A DNA stretch of 22,497 nt from Plakobranchus ocellatus (lineage: Eukaryota > Mollusca > Gastropoda > Plakobranchidae), in assembly GCA_019648995.1 (NCBI GenBank), contig BLXT01004186.1:2338470-2360966 (forward strand), in the 5' to 3' direction. The translations under genes were made by a program, and so were the position numbers. Of the stretch, positions 1-11,722 are shown one piece after another (the stretch's first letter is position 1; every line of letters starts with the position of its first letter). The notes under the pieces are model-generated. The model had not been told where the DNA came from, made no database searches, and worked only from the letters and a program-made list of their open reading frames with translations.

Positions 1-21
1 GGGGGGGGGGGGGGGGGGGGG
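1..21. repeat. poly-G run at window edge
   Basis: Twenty-one consecutive G residues open the window, followed by a short TG-rich stretch. A pure G run of this length stands out in such A+T-rich DNA. It could be a real G microsatellite or a sequencing/assembly edge artefact; the sequence alone cannot separate these. Confidence 0.9.
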
Positions 22-1015
22 CGCTCCTCTGACTGTGTGTGTATGTGTGTGTTGAGTTTTGATCTTGTCTGTTCTTGTTATGTTTCTATAAACAAAAAGG
101 TGAGAGTGACAGAAAATGTTGGTATGCGCATGTGCTGAAGGAATAAAATAAAAAATTTTGTGCGAAAAAAAGAGGGACAGATTTATTTTAAAAAATGACA
201 AAAACAAAAAAAAATGTATTTTTTGATGTACCTAAAGACGAATACAATTCAAACCTATTAGGAAAAAAAAAGTCGAATCTAAGGAAATTTAAAAAGAGAA
301 AAATGGTGTACATTCCTCGTGGTGTCTATAACGTGTGTGGTGAAAAGAGATGCGTTCATCGAGAGTAAAAAAGAACATTTAAAAAAAATAAACTAAAGTC
401 CAGAAACTGAAAAAAAAAAAAAAAAAAAGAACCTAACCTCACAACATCAGTATACCAATTTAAAAAATGCAGATATTTGTTAAAAATTCTGTAAAAATAT
501 GATTTTCTTTAAAAAGAAAATAAATCTAAAGAGAAAAAAAAATGTAAACCTTAGATTTGCAACGAGACGATTTAATTGTGATCCATGTAATTTTCTACCA
601 ATACACAAAACCATTAATTTTAATGAGTATGTGTGCAGTTGAATCATTACTTAAAACCTCATCGATCTCTGTCATAGCCTCTCACGGGCGACTGCATTTC
701 ATGATTTAAAAAAAGCACGGCTAAGAGCTCCAGAATAAAGAAAAAAAAACATTTATTCCATAATTAAACATTTATCTGTTCAATATTAAAGTTTTATTGT
801 TATTGTTGTTGTGTTTTGTTTTGGGTTTTTTTTTTCTCCAAGATGAAAATCCAGGCGAGAGAAAGAGATAAATAAACAGCTCAGACGAGAGAGTAGGATA
901 TGGGGAAAAAAATTAATTAAATATTTAATTAATTAAAGGAACAAAAATCAATTATAAAGAATTATGTGCCGTCTACAGTATTTCTTCTTTTCTATGTGGG
1001 TGGGGTAAGTGATTT
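22..1015. other. A+T-rich non-coding stretch
   Basis: No convincing reading frame or splice-flanked exon was seen on either strand. The stretch holds TG-rich sequence near 38-52, many short A runs, a 19-nt poly-A tract near 410-428 and a 24-bp palindrome described separately. Confidence 0.6.
911..934. repeat. 24-bp perfect palindrome
   Basis: Positions 911-922 (AATTAATTAAAT) are followed immediately by their exact reverse complement, giving a loop-free 24-bp palindrome made only of A and T. It could extrude as a cruciform. Pure A/T palindromes arise readily in DNA of this composition, so no function is claimed. Confidence 0.85.
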
Positions 1016-1082
1016 TTGTCACTGTTCGAATTGGCCACTTTTGTTAATGGAACAAAATTGTTAATTTTCTCGTTCAAGACGC

Positions 1083-1100
1083 GCACACACACACACACAC
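1083..1100. repeat. (AC)n microsatellite
   Basis: About nine AC dinucleotides flanked by GCG on both sides, then a CT-rich run at about 1111-1140. Simple sequence; any reading frame across it is low-complexity. Confidence 0.9.
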
Positions 1101-1657
1101 GCGTTCACACTCTCTCTCTCTTCTCCCCCGCTTCCCTTCCCCTGGAAAAATATCAGGTGCATTTACTCTGGCATTCGTCCATAATTTTTAATATAAACCA
1201 AAAACAATAGCCCCATGACAAAAGTAACCAACGCCAATAGTCAAAGTTACAAGTCCTGGAGAGGAAGTGTTAACAATGTAAAAAAAAAAAGAAAAAAGAA
1301 AAAAAATATATCTATATATGCGGGGGTAAAGGATGCTACAATAGAACAATCAACGCTAGAGAAATGAGAAATCTTGCATATATGTCCATCTCCCAAATAA
1401 ATCTCAAAACCAAATGCGAACACAAAAAAACTTGTTCAATTAACTGAATCATTGTTCTATAAAACTCGTGAAATTTACGCCTATATCAACCTGAATGATG
1501 ATAAAAGGCGGGTCAGCAAATTATAGGGACGAAGGCTTGATTTGGGATAGTTAAGAAAGCATAGAGCATTTTAGAAAATAGAAAGTAAGCAAAAAGGAAT
1601 CCATTAATATATTAAGAATTCTATGGACGAAGTCAAAACGTACTTGAAAAAGCTTGG

Positions 1658-1662
<5 letters not shown>
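1101..1662. other. non-coding A+T-rich stretch
   Basis: I see no gene here. It has a CT-rich run, an A-rich run near 1280-1305 and a short TATATCTATATATG stretch. Both strands are closed by frequent stops. Confidence 0.55.

Positions 1663-1689
<27 letters not shown>
1663..1689. repeat. poly-T tract, 27 nt
   Basis: Twenty-seven consecutive T residues on the plus strand. On the minus strand this would be a poly-A tail-like tract, but I could not recognise a retrotransposon body on its upstream side (positions above 1689), so it is called only a homopolymer. Confidence 0.9.
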
Positions 1690-1954
1690 GTTTTAAGCTG
1701 ACGAGATTCGAAGATCAGCGGGACGTAGAGATGCATTTTCAAAGCTTTTAATCAAAAACACATTTCTCATTAAATGATGCACGCGTTTAAAAAAGAGCTT
1801 CCAAGGATTAAAAAAGAAATTACCGTGAACTAGGTTTTAAAAGCAAAATATCTACAGCCTTTGCCTAAAAATGTAAAGCTTGAAATGAGATATTGTTAAA
1901 AAATTGATCTATTCCTGGCAGATTGCCTTTGAAACAAGAGAGGCTCATTGAAAG

Positions 1955-1956
<2 letters not shown>

Positions 1957-1997
<41 letters not shown>
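1957..1997. repeat. (TA)n microsatellite, about 20 units
   Basis: An uninterrupted TA array of about 40 bp, able to form a cruciform. It is likely to vary in length between individuals. The isoleucine/tyrosine repeats seen when it is translated are simple-sequence artefacts. Confidence 0.95.
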
Positions 1998-2002
<5 letters not shown>

Positions 2003-2029
2003 GTTAAGTGCAACGTGCAACGGAGATAA

Positions 2030-2063
2030 TGGCTCAACTGGTAGACATTCGTCCACAGGGTAT
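2030..2063 (+). other. tRNA-like box A motif (possible SINE head)
   Basis: The 12-mer TGGCTCAACTGG at 2030-2041 fits the RNA polymerase III box A consensus TRGCNNARYNGG at every position. The sequence that follows (GTAGACATTCGTC) resembles the D-arm to anticodon-arm part of tRNA-derived SINE heads. No good box B (GGTTCRANNCC) follows at tRNA spacing; the nearest weak match at about 2058 is too close. It is therefore at most a decayed SINE head and may be chance. Confidence 0.2.
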
Positions 2064-2619
2064 ACAAGACACAGTCAGTCATTCGTGAAGTAAGAAAGAA
2101 ACAAGACAACCAATGAGAACTTATAGGGTCTTCAGGGATGGATTTAGATTTAATGAATGATATTCCACCCTTAGTGGTCATCCATGTAGTTTAATGAGGG
2201 TAAAAAGAAAATGTTTGCTATCTGCCATTTTTTCATCTTTAAAATTTCCGCCTCAGCCTACTTTCGAACATAAACAAACGAACGGTTCCTGTCTTTGGAT
2301 CTTCAGATCAAAACCCTAAATTTAGACTTGAAAGGATTTATATAGAATCACTGCATTGAGTAAAAAAAATTTTTTTTTTTTTTAAACCAGCGAAAAGTGG
2401 TGTTGGAGAATCCCATTTTTAGGACTTTTAAGTTTAAAGCAATTTTTATTTATGCCATCTATGAACTACAAACAAATAGAATATTGAATAATTAAGGTGA
2501 TCCACCACGCTGAAGGGCTGACCATCATGTTTTTCTGCTTAATACCATAAACATCACAAAAGCACAAAACTGACACTTCTAGTAATAATTTTTATAGACT
2601 ATGGGCCAACGCGAGTGAG
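2064..2619. other. non-coding A+T-rich stretch
   Basis: No exon or RNA gene was seen. It contains a mirror-like A-run/T-run near 2361-2385 and otherwise ordinary intergenic-looking sequence. Confidence 0.5.
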
Positions 2620-2960
2620 AAAATCAACTGTGTGACACCCGATTTAGGACACAATGAGAATAGCGAAGGATAACCTGAAGGCGAGTCACCATTCTAATCA
2701 AGCTATAGTCAGGGTGGCGACATCGCAGAGGGCGAGGAAATGGACTGAGCCACCTAATGATATTTACTATCAGAGAAAGAACTTTTTCAAGACGGCTGTG
2801 AAGAGAAGAGATGAGATTGAGGCACCTCAAGACGCGTCCACTCGACTCCCAATCAAGATGTATTAGCTTCTGCCCCGGATGTCGGGGGAGGGGCCATCAA
2901 GTCGCCTCTCTTGATTAAACTGATCGATGGAGCCTCGCTGGGCAAACGATATTAAGGGAG
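2620..2960 (+). other. GC-richer island with a 70-codon open frame
   Basis: Base composition is clearly less A+T-rich than the surroundings, with a G-rich core near 2871-2896. A plus-strand frame from an ATG at 2654 runs 70 codons to a stop at 2864-2866 and begins MRIAKDNLKASHH. The predicted peptide is basic and hydrophilic, with no signal peptide, membrane segment or motif I recognise. The antisense frame is also open over most of the stretch, which weakens the case for coding. It could be a first exon, a long non-coding RNA or an unrecognised repeat. Purine-rich sequence follows at 2955-3015. Confidence 0.2.
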
Positions 2961-3015
2961 AAAATGAGAGATAGAAAGAAAGGAAAAGAGTGGAGGAAGA
3001 AGGGACTTGAAAAAA

Positions 3016-3590
3016 AAAATCGTGCTCACTATGTCGAGAGTTTAGAGAAGAAATAAACTCCGGAGTGACAAGAGAACACTATATGGGCTTGGTTCGTTAC
3101 AGTCCTTCTTTTGACGTTGGAGATGACCAACTGTCACATAGAAATTGCTTGTCGATTCTATTGCTCACAGAAAGGAAGGTTTTTTGTTTTTTTATAACCA
3201 AATAAGTAACTCAGAGATAGAAATAAAATAAAACGATGAGACTATTTAGAAATAAGTTTTGGTAAAATATTTTTATTTTTATTTCCTGGAACCTTAGTTC
3301 TTAAGGAGCATTACACAGCTTTCTTTTAATGCAGGAAATATACCTGTGTCAAACATCTTCCTGTTTAGGATTGATTCAATACCTTACGTGCAAATGATAA
3401 GACAACCGTAGAGGTCGATAAGTTGTTTAACAAAGCAGCTCTCATATCGCTTCAGAAGCCTCAACTTGAACTTTGATGTATACATTTTTTTTGTTGTTGA
3501 AAAAGTTATATCTAGGAATGAATGTGTCCGTTATTAAAGTAGCTTGCACACAGGCTGACCTACTGGAAAATAATGACAACTGTTTATGAG
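3016..3590. other. non-coding stretch
   Basis: Nothing recognisable was found. Stops are frequent in all frames, and there are short A/T runs near 3180-3195 and 3265-3285. Confidence 0.5.
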
Positions 3591-4003
3591 TGAGCAGTAG
3601 GACGAAGGCTTCCAAAGAAACGATGAGACGATGAGGATGCGATTCAGAGAGAGAGAGTGAGCCAGAGCGTTGTAAAACTCGGAGATTCGATATGAGCAAA
3701 ACAGGGAGGCTGCGATTTTTACCCTGTCCAGAACAAGCAGAGATAGCAGGACACTGGCCTGCCTTTTGTTTGCCCTGTCCCTGTCTCAAGAACACTTGGC
3801 TGCTCAGCTCCTCGTGTACACTCACGGAACTGGTGTTTACTCACATCAGCCTCGAGAATGGAACACAACGCTCGTGTATAATACGGAAAATAAAGGGGAG
3901 AAAAGGGAGGGCTATCGGAGGAAGCGATACAAAAAGGAAGCAGAGAAAAAGAGCGTGTATAGATAAACAGGGAGATAAAAAAAAAAGATCAATCCTATTA
4001 TAG
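3591..4003 (+). other. slightly GC-richer stretch with 103-codon frame
   Basis: A plus-strand frame from ATG 3692 runs 103 codons to a stop at about 4003, and the opposite strand has a 127-codon frame from 3825 down to 3442. Neither translation shows a domain, signal peptide or conserved motif that I recognise. The plus frame has a cysteine/proline-rich middle and a lysine/arginine-rich tail that simply reflects purine-rich DNA. Mutually overlapping open frames of this length with no motif argue for chance or for transcribed non-coding sequence. No gene is called. Confidence 0.12.
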
Positions 4004-4286
4004 CGAATGAGGTAAGAGAAGGCTAGAGACTGGACAATACTAGAATAATATCACTTTGAAGAACGCCAAATAATTTAAAGATAATCTCTATCTGTATTTC
4101 GCAATCTTGAAAACATACCTCTTGCCCTACACACGAGATTCCTTTCAATTTCATAAATCTGAGCAGCGCCTATTTACACAAAAATTAAAGAAATTTTAAA
4201 ATTACTTCCTTTTGTCTAAATGTTGTGTCTGCGTAATAAAGGATAGCTGGAAAAGAGCCGTAAAAGTGGAGCCAAATCACACTACG

Positions 4287-4305
4287 ATGTACTTTTATCA
4301 GCCAC

Positions 4306-4370
<65 letters not shown>

Positions 4371-4507
4371 AAGAGAGAGGAGGAGACACAGAGACAGCCA
4401 GACTAGCGGTGACAGGGATAGAGAGGCAGAGATAGGAGGGACAGAGAAGAGAGAGAGAGAGAGAGAGTGAGAGAGAGAGTGTGTGTGTGTACTTTTATCA
4501 GCCACCC

Positions 4508-4542
<35 letters not shown>

Positions 4543-4710
4543 AAGAGAGAGGAGGAGACACAGAGACAGCCAGACTAGTGGTGACAGGGATAGAGAGGCA
4601 GAGATAGGAGGGACAGAGAAGAGAGAGAGAGAGAGAGAGTGAGAGAGAGAGAGAGAGTGAGAGAGAGAGAGAGAGAGTGTGTGTATGCGTGTGTGTGTGT
4701 ATGTGAATAG
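4287..4710. repeat. tandemly duplicated GA/GT microsatellite block
   Basis: Two near-identical copies lie head to tail. Each begins ACTTTTATCAGCCACCCAGA (4291 and 4491, exactly 200 bp apart). Each then has a long GA run, a GACA run, a complex purine-rich core, another GA run and a GT run. The cores differ by a single C/T substitution (ACTAGCGGTG against ACTAGTGGTG) plus differences in microsatellite length, so the duplication is recent. Translation gives only Arg-Glu or Ser-Leu repeats, which are artefacts. Confidence 0.9.
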
Positions 4711-7582
4711 AGGTAGAGAGAAAGAGCGAGAAAGCATGAGATGGAAGGCAGCTTTATTTGCGCAGTGGCCTGGAAATGTAAGGCGTAATGATGAAAGCAC
4801 GCGCAAACTCATGGCAAGTAATGTTTGTTTCATACAATTTAATCAATGCATCACGATTGAAATCTAAATAATTATCTTCTCCATGGATTTTAAAAAAGGA
4901 AAAAAAAGTTTAAAAAAAAAAAAAAAAGAAAAGAAAACAGCTCAATCTTAGGTATTGATTTTCCATATGATGGAAAGGTTTCTTTTTTTTTTTAATAAAG
5001 AAGGTAAAGCTATCTTGATAATAAAGCCAGTCAATCTAGAATTTAAATATTTAATGAACTTCATCCTTTCGATATTAGCGATAGAAAAAAAAATCAATAA
5101 ATAATATATATATTACTATAAAAGTTGTCCTCAAGACCAAAATCTGGAAGGCTCGTTTTCATTAATTTTTGTTGTATTTTTTTAATCTCTACCACTTTTC
5201 TTTTACTCAATCTCACCGCATCTAACTCTCAAGTTTTTATGACAATGACTTTAAAAAAACTGGAGAGTTAACAAATCTCTTTGTCTCCGCATAAGTTTCC
5301 AGTAAAAGCTTAGGTGACTTAAAACAACAAATCTCTGTTTCTTCCTCTAGCCAAGTTGATGATTTCTGACAGACTAGGACACTTTCCCAATGAACACATT
5401 AATATGATATCTTGCCCATATTTTTTGAATTTCCTATTTTCTCAAGATTTAAGAAAATTAAAACCGCCGTTTTTTTTATTACCTTGGAGGAAAATAAATA
5501 AAGGTCCATTATTATTTTCACCAGAAGGAAAACCTATGCGACCGTCCTCGTGATGCAAATTTATCAATTCCTGTTTTTATTATTATTATTGTTATCATTA
5601 CATGTATTTTTTTATTATTATTATTATTATAAGAAAGAAAACTTTGGTGATCCCAACTGTGATGCCTATTTTAAAGTAATCTCCCTTGGCGTTGGTGATC
5701 GTTTCCGAACTTTCTCGAGTCATTACGACTTTTAACACTAAGACATGGCCTCCTAGCTAACATTCGACCAAATTCAAAGGCCTTCATTTTGTTTCTGCAC
5801 GCTAAAAGTATAAAAGTCGTTCTCTTTTTTTTTTCTCTTTTATTTAGTTTCGTTTTGTTTTCACTCTGATAACAGGAAAAATGTAATTAAAGCAACTTGA
5901 TTCTGAGAACTTTTTGCGCTTTTTATAACCTTTCTCAAAGCTTTCCCATATGATTCTGCAGAGTCGTCAGGACTATACAGCACACTGTACAGGAAAATAG
6001 GAGTTTTCATATAAAACAAAAAAAATTAAAATTATCATTTTCAAATTTATTTAATTTTATTTTATTAGATTTATTTAAAATCATAGCACCTATACGATAA
6101 AAAAAACTAAAGAACCAAGTGGCAGTTATCGCTCTTCAAGCAACTGCATTAAAATTCACATGAAAAAAAATGGATCAACCTTCACAGCATAATGCCTTTT
6201 AAACGTTTGGTTTGTAAATCAATATAAATATGAACATTCACCTCTTGAAATTTAATAATATCATGTATTTACATCAGTACAAAAACGTGGCTTTGCACCT
6301 GTTCCTAATGTCAATTTTAAAACTACATCTGACGTGTAGTATATTGTGCGATAATACTTAGCTAACGTTTAATCAATAGGTAAGCTATAAACACATATTT
6401 AGAAGCATTTTGTTGGGTAAATGCAAAAAACTGAAATGAGAAATTTAACACATTTGTTTTTCCTCAAAGCTTTAAATTACATTCACTTAATTAAGTAGAC
6501 TTTAATACTAACTGACAAGTTAATCAATATATGTGGGCGAAGGTCATGCATGATAAAATGGTGAATAATAAGTTTTGATGAAAAGAAAAATTATCCTTTG
6601 GTCTTATAGTGCTATAGTTCAAAATAACAATGAAATTGATATATACCAAATGATCCAACATTTTCTTTCATTTTCACTTTTCAGGTGCAGGAATACAACA
6701 ATTTAATTGCATTAAGTTGTGTTACATGTTTGCCGCTTAACTGAATTGTCTCCTGGTAATATTTAAACAGATTGAACTATTTCTAAACTACAATGCGCGA
6801 TACTTTGGTCATTAATCAAACCTACTCTAGCGATTTATCATTTGCTTGAATTTTGAACGACTATTCTGTAAAAACAAATAATGAAGATAGGATTTCAGAA
6901 GTTAGGTCTTTGGCTAAAAAACTATAAAACTTTGAGATATAAATTCAAAATGTATATGAACACTTGTTGCCAAATATCCTTTCCATTCCATTAAAACCTT
7001 TTCGGCCTCTTGTCACATGAGAAAAAAATAACAACTTGAAAGTTATGCAACTAGAAAAAAAAAGGACATACTGAGTAAAATTCAACACAAATATTATAAA
7101 AGTTACGAAAAAGTTAGGCGAGGGCAAAAATGTATGTTTTCTGAAAAAAAGCTCAAAATATGATTTCAAAAATTCAAAAGCTCTTTACTTGCATTTAATA
7201 TTTAAGTGAAGAAAATCTGTGAAGTGTAAAGAAGTTTTAATTCATAAGGCAGAATTGAATACTATCTGTCCGATTCAAATAAATCATGCAGATATTTCAT
7301 ATCATTTCAAGCATTCTCAAAAACATTGACAGACTATTTCTTTCCTGAAGACTATGATTGTAATAGTAAAAATGTATTGGCTGTATTTTGTTACTTGCAT
7401 TTGAAAATAATTTTAAAAGTACAGAGACCTGTCTCTAAATGAGCATTTCTCAAAACTAGCTTTTGTAACATCAGACTGATAAGGACTAAATTCAAGACAG
7501 TTCTGATGTATGGGAAATAATCAAATTTATAATCAACAGTCTGTGATTAATGGGGAGAAATAGAACATATACTGCTACTTAC
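4711..7582. other. A+T-rich non-coding stretch
   Basis: No gene is supported. There is a poly-A run at about 4911-4927, TTA-type microsatellites at 5576-5632 and many short A/T runs. A minus-strand segment at about 7008-6945 has a protein-like frame (KAEKVLMEWKGYL) preceded by a pyrimidine tract and an AAG acceptor. It joins in phase to the candidate exon at 7583-7687, but its donor side is poor, so it is only noted. Confidence 0.45.
5576..5632. repeat. (TTA)n microsatellites
   Basis: Two TTA/ATT trinucleotide runs, about 5578-5592 and 5608-5632, are separated by a short non-repetitive linker. They produce Leu/Tyr repeats in translation that should not be read as protein. Confidence 0.85.
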
Positions 7583-7687
7583 TGTCATCAGGTGACAAAA
7601 CTGTTGGTGCCTCGGTTGCCATGTTGCTTTGTGTCTGCAAAATTATTGTATGCTTTACCGAGATGTTTTCTCACTCCAGATGTAAAT
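7583..7687 (-). CDS. candidate first coding exon, unknown protein
   Basis: On the minus strand a pyrimidine-rich acceptor (TTTTGTTTTCCAG, with AG at 7689-7688) is followed by a 105-nt segment ending at a near-ideal donor, GTAAGT (GT at 7582-7581). Inside it an ATG at 7622-7620 sits in a strong start context (A at -3, G at +4) and opens MATEAPTVLSPDD, ending in phase 1. The first 65 nt would be 5' untranslated sequence. The next exon would lie at lower coordinates; a possible in-phase continuation starts at 7008 (KAEKVLMEWKGYL) but uses a less usual AAG acceptor. The product is not recognised. A likeness of VLSPDDK to globin N-termini is too short to use. The call rests on splice and start signals only. 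Confidence 0.28.
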
Positions 7688-8473
7688 CTGGAAAACAAAA
7701 TTAAGGGAATACAGTAATGATTGAATCTTATTCGTAAGTAACTTATGATGATTTTTTTTTTCAAGGAAATATTAAACTTCCTAGGGCAGAACAAACAGAT
7801 TGCTAGCAATTAGCAATGATCAATAAGTTAACTTTTTAAAGACAAATTACATAAAAATCAAAAAAAAAAAAATCAACTGACAAAAAAAAATTACATATAT
7901 GAAAAACTTAACATGATTTAGCCCAGAGGATTCATAAAGAAAATTTTGTGCCCACCTGTCACATAATTAATTACTGATACCTCAAAGCCACTCTTTCCGA
8001 ATTTAGTACTTCTGCATACAGTGCAAAAACAAATCACTAATGTGATTCAGAAGTAACATCTGCAGTGCAATAGTTTGTTAGAGGCCAAGTGAGGGAGGAT
8101 TTATTTAAAAAAAAAAAAAATACAGACACACAAACATAATTTTGATGAAACGCATGGGTGCATTTGTAAATGAAATAGATCCACCTTGCATGCTGCTAAT
8201 GTTATGCACTAGTTCTTTGTTTTGTACATGGACGCGAGTGAGTGTTGGATTACTTATAACATATGTGCTTATAAACATTCAAACATACTCATTCACTCAC
8301 ATTCTCTCTCTCTAGCTACCTCTCTTAAAAAGTTGAGAGAAGGTCTAGAGATCCCTTCTTTTTTCAATAAAAAAGAAAAAAATACCTATTATTTCCATTA
8401 GTTTCAATTGCAGTGCCTTAAAATTTGGCCAAACCATATATATTTTCACCCTTTCACTTCAAGGATGTATGCA
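7688..8473. other. A+T-rich non-coding stretch
   Basis: No exon or RNA gene is supported. A-runs occur near 7860-7871 and 8107-8120. A short CT run at about 8302-8315 precedes a small stem (CCTCTC with GAGAG) near 8320-8343. Confidence 0.5.
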
Positions 8474-8520
8474 TTGACATAACACAAATGTGTATAAAAA
8501 AAATTAGCATGTTATGTCAA
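8474..8520. repeat. 11-bp inverted repeat
   Basis: TTGACATAACA at 8474-8484 has its exact reverse complement at 8510-8520, with a 25-bp A+T-rich spacer. It could be the termini of a tiny fold-back element or a chance inverted repeat. No flanking duplication was found. Confidence 0.7.
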
Positions 8521-11500
8521 AAAGGCTGTATGATGTGAATTTTTAGAACTACTATGCCTCCTGAGTACTACTTTAGTTAAGACAACCATCTATGGGCAAT
8601 GCAAATCAGGTAATCTCTTATGGCCACTTCATCAGCCCTTGGGACAAACTAACTTGTGGTCAGCCTTAAGCACCATAATAAGTGCACACTAACCTAACTA
8701 TTACATGTGCATCTCTGTTTTAGATACACTCCACCTTACAGCTTATCTGTAAAAATAACCCAATAAGCTTGCAAAAATAGTATAGTAATTGATTTATCTC
8801 AATCCTTAGTGTTTGACTCTGGGAGTGTTTTCAATTTATTAGGTATTTTATTAACCATTGATATTATTATACGACAATTATATGGATAGCTAATCAAAAT
8901 TAGCCATATGCATTCCCTTAGTAATTTTTTTTGTTAAATACTTTAAGTCTTAAGGCTCAGCAAAACAAACAGAATTCACAATTAATCATTAAATTTATCA
9001 TTCCTATCAAAGCTATCTACCAATTAGAAGCATACAGCAAAAAAAAAAATCTTTTTTAACTCTCTCTTAAACTCATGAAGTACATTATATTGCAGGGAAA
9101 ATCAGAAAAGTTTCTTTTCAATAATGTTATTGATTTCTGTGAAGTAATATCAAATTACATTTACAAAAAGACCAATATTTACAATGTTGTAAAACCTCAC
9201 CCCAGAGTTTCTAGAAATGATTTACTGAGAAGAGTGGGTTGAACGATTTGCCTTACACAAGGTTTATTTCAGCTGGCACGGTATCAAGCTCGCAACAGTG
9301 GTTAGGTTTACATATTGTTATATTAACCCGAGATCAAAAGCCACTTATCTTTTAGCACAAATGTGGTTAATGATTCAATATAATCGCTTCCCTTTTCCAA
9401 AGTTTATAATGAGCCTGCTTCAAGGATATCCTACCACAGAGGTATCACATAGTTTTTGATGGAGTTGTGTAGTTTCCATTATAAATAAAATGTAACAAAG
9501 TCAAAAAACTCTGTTAAATAGTTGCACAGAAAGTGGACCACTTGTGCTGACCTCTGTCACCTGCATTTCAGGATTAACCCCAGTTTAATGACCCTGCCAT
9601 TATATTGGACCTAACCCAGGCTCTATCAAAGATGATCTTAGTGCTGCACAGTGATATAATAGCTATTGTAAATGATAACAAAAATAATATAAAATATAAA
9701 TTGAATATTCAGATGTATTGTAAAATTGTATCTGTTGTAAAAATTTTACTTATAGCTGCCAGATAATATCCACCATAATTATGAGTTCTTTGAAAATTGA
9801 ACCACATATAAATATAATGTAAAAATGGTCTGTATTAAAAAGAAAAGTCTTTGCTTTTGACTTAACAAGAAAATGGCACCTGGCTTTCACTCAATTTTTT
9901 TTTTAAGGTGTATGGCTATTTGAAGTCTTTCAAAAATGTCTTGTGAGGACCAGTCCTATGAATTGGATACTGCATGTAATACTGAGAAAAAAGAATTTGA
10001 ATTTTGTGTTTTATTGTTTTTCTTCTTTTCTTTCTTAAATCCTTTTGCTTTATAAGTCAAAAATATCCCATATCTCAGCTCAAAATAGATATTGCTAGTG
10101 ATGACATTGACAAAAAGTCAAAAAAGGAGCAAAATTTTGCTATGTGTCGATTCAAAACAATAAGATCAATAATACATCAATATTTAGCACTACTTTCACC
10201 TTCCTCAGAGATAAATAGAAAAAAAACCTGCAGAAAAGTCAAGAGCAAGGATTTCCGCGGATCCATGGAATTTCATCATCACTGCACAGCTTCTTTAGTA
10301 TTCCCTATCATAAGGGAAGATTTTTCAAACTGTTTTAATGGTTTAAATACAACATTTGTGTTGGTCTCATGACGTGCTTAGAATAGTATTGGCATGAGAT
10401 AAAAAAGTAATTTACTGGATTGCTTTTGAAGCTTTTTTAACCTTTTTAAAATGACATTAAAGAAAAGGGGAGTTTAAACAAAATTACCAAATCAACTTTG
10501 ACATGAGTTTCAGAAATATTATCTTGAGAATGCTTGTCACTGTAATGATAATACTTGAATTGCAATATCTCAAAGACACCTTAATTCTATAGAATTCAAT
10601 AAGCAGTTAACATTTGCTTCGCGCCAATGTGTCTACAAACAGGGAATATCAGAAGAGGCCAAGCAGATTAGTAAGCAGCAACAGAATAAAATCATTCAAG
10701 TGATGTGAAAAAGGCAGGGGAAAAAGTATTGCCGCAGTCTTGGGGGGAAAAAAACAAATAAGTCATCCCCTAAACAATTTTTTTTCTAATGACCTACCAA
10801 ATATGCAAGATTCTTCTCAAAGTTTGTTATTAATAGTCTCTCAAGCCAAGATAACAAAATGCCTTGCAATTCTACTGCTCAATATAACCTATGACATATG
10901 ATGTCACATAAAATATAGATATATTCATCTTTCTCCGAAGAACAGCACTATTTATAAGACTATGTTAACTTATTTCACATAGGGAGGGCCTTAGCTAAAG
11001 CTAAATTTTTTAACTAAGTTTATCCACCAAATGAGCAAAAACGGAAATTTTTGTATTGATTGGGTCCAAAAAGATGATTCTGATAATTGTGTTTTTTTTT
11101 TCCTCAAGGTGTAGAGCTGTTTGGATGGAACTTAAGTGTCAGTGTAACAAACAAATATGACAGAAGTTTGGGAAAAATTCTCAAGCAAAAAAATTTCTCA
11201 AAATCAATTAGTTTGCTGTTGGCTTTAGAAATATCTGGCTGGCTGATATTGCATGCAAATTAAGAATATGATGCAAAGCAGCAATATTGTGTGATGATTT
11301 TTTTTCTTCTGATAAGTGGTACTGACAAGAAGTCAATTACACAATGATTACATATAATGCTTGTTTCCAAATTTCATCTCTATGACCTAAGTGTATTGTT
11401 TTGTTAATTTTATTGTGATTAACTATTGCAAAGTAATTTGTAGCCTTATATTTACCTTTTTTTTTCTCAAAATCTGTGCAAAAGATAACCAATTACAATG

Positions 11501-11722
11501 GAAGTGCCCAGTCAAAATTTCAAAAGCAAAAACATTCTAATTTGTATTCTGCCATAGGGCACCCAGACACTATATAGGTCCGCAGTGCAAAATATTAATT
11601 CCTATACATCGTAAATTCCATTTATCAGGAAGCACTGTAACGAGTCAACTTTACCAAACATAACAATGAGAAATTTGTAATGGGAGAAATAAATACTGCC
11701 AGTACACAGAGATTTCTCATAC
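8521..11722. other. long A+T-rich non-coding stretch
   Basis: About 3.2 kb with no gene I can support. The longest frame (plus strand, 10004-10372) opens at a TTG rather than an ATG, has a Phe/Leu-rich start from T-rich DNA, and shows no motif. Small imperfect stem-loops occur, for example near 8881-8909. Nothing resembling a tRNA, snRNA or rRNA was seen. Confidence 0.5.

Noticed and set aside
4185..4867. Open frames through the GA/GT block
   Set aside because: They encode only Arg-Glu, Ser-Leu or Cys-Val type repeats dictated by the microsatellite.
7583..7687. Globin N-terminus (VLSPDDK)
   Set aside because: Seven similar residues; the following helix spacing to Trp is off by one and no further globin exon was seen.
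10004..10372. 122-codon plus-strand open frame
   Set aside because: It opens at a TTG, starts with a Phe-rich run from T-rich DNA, and has no motif or splice context; expected by chance over a long A+T-rich stretch.
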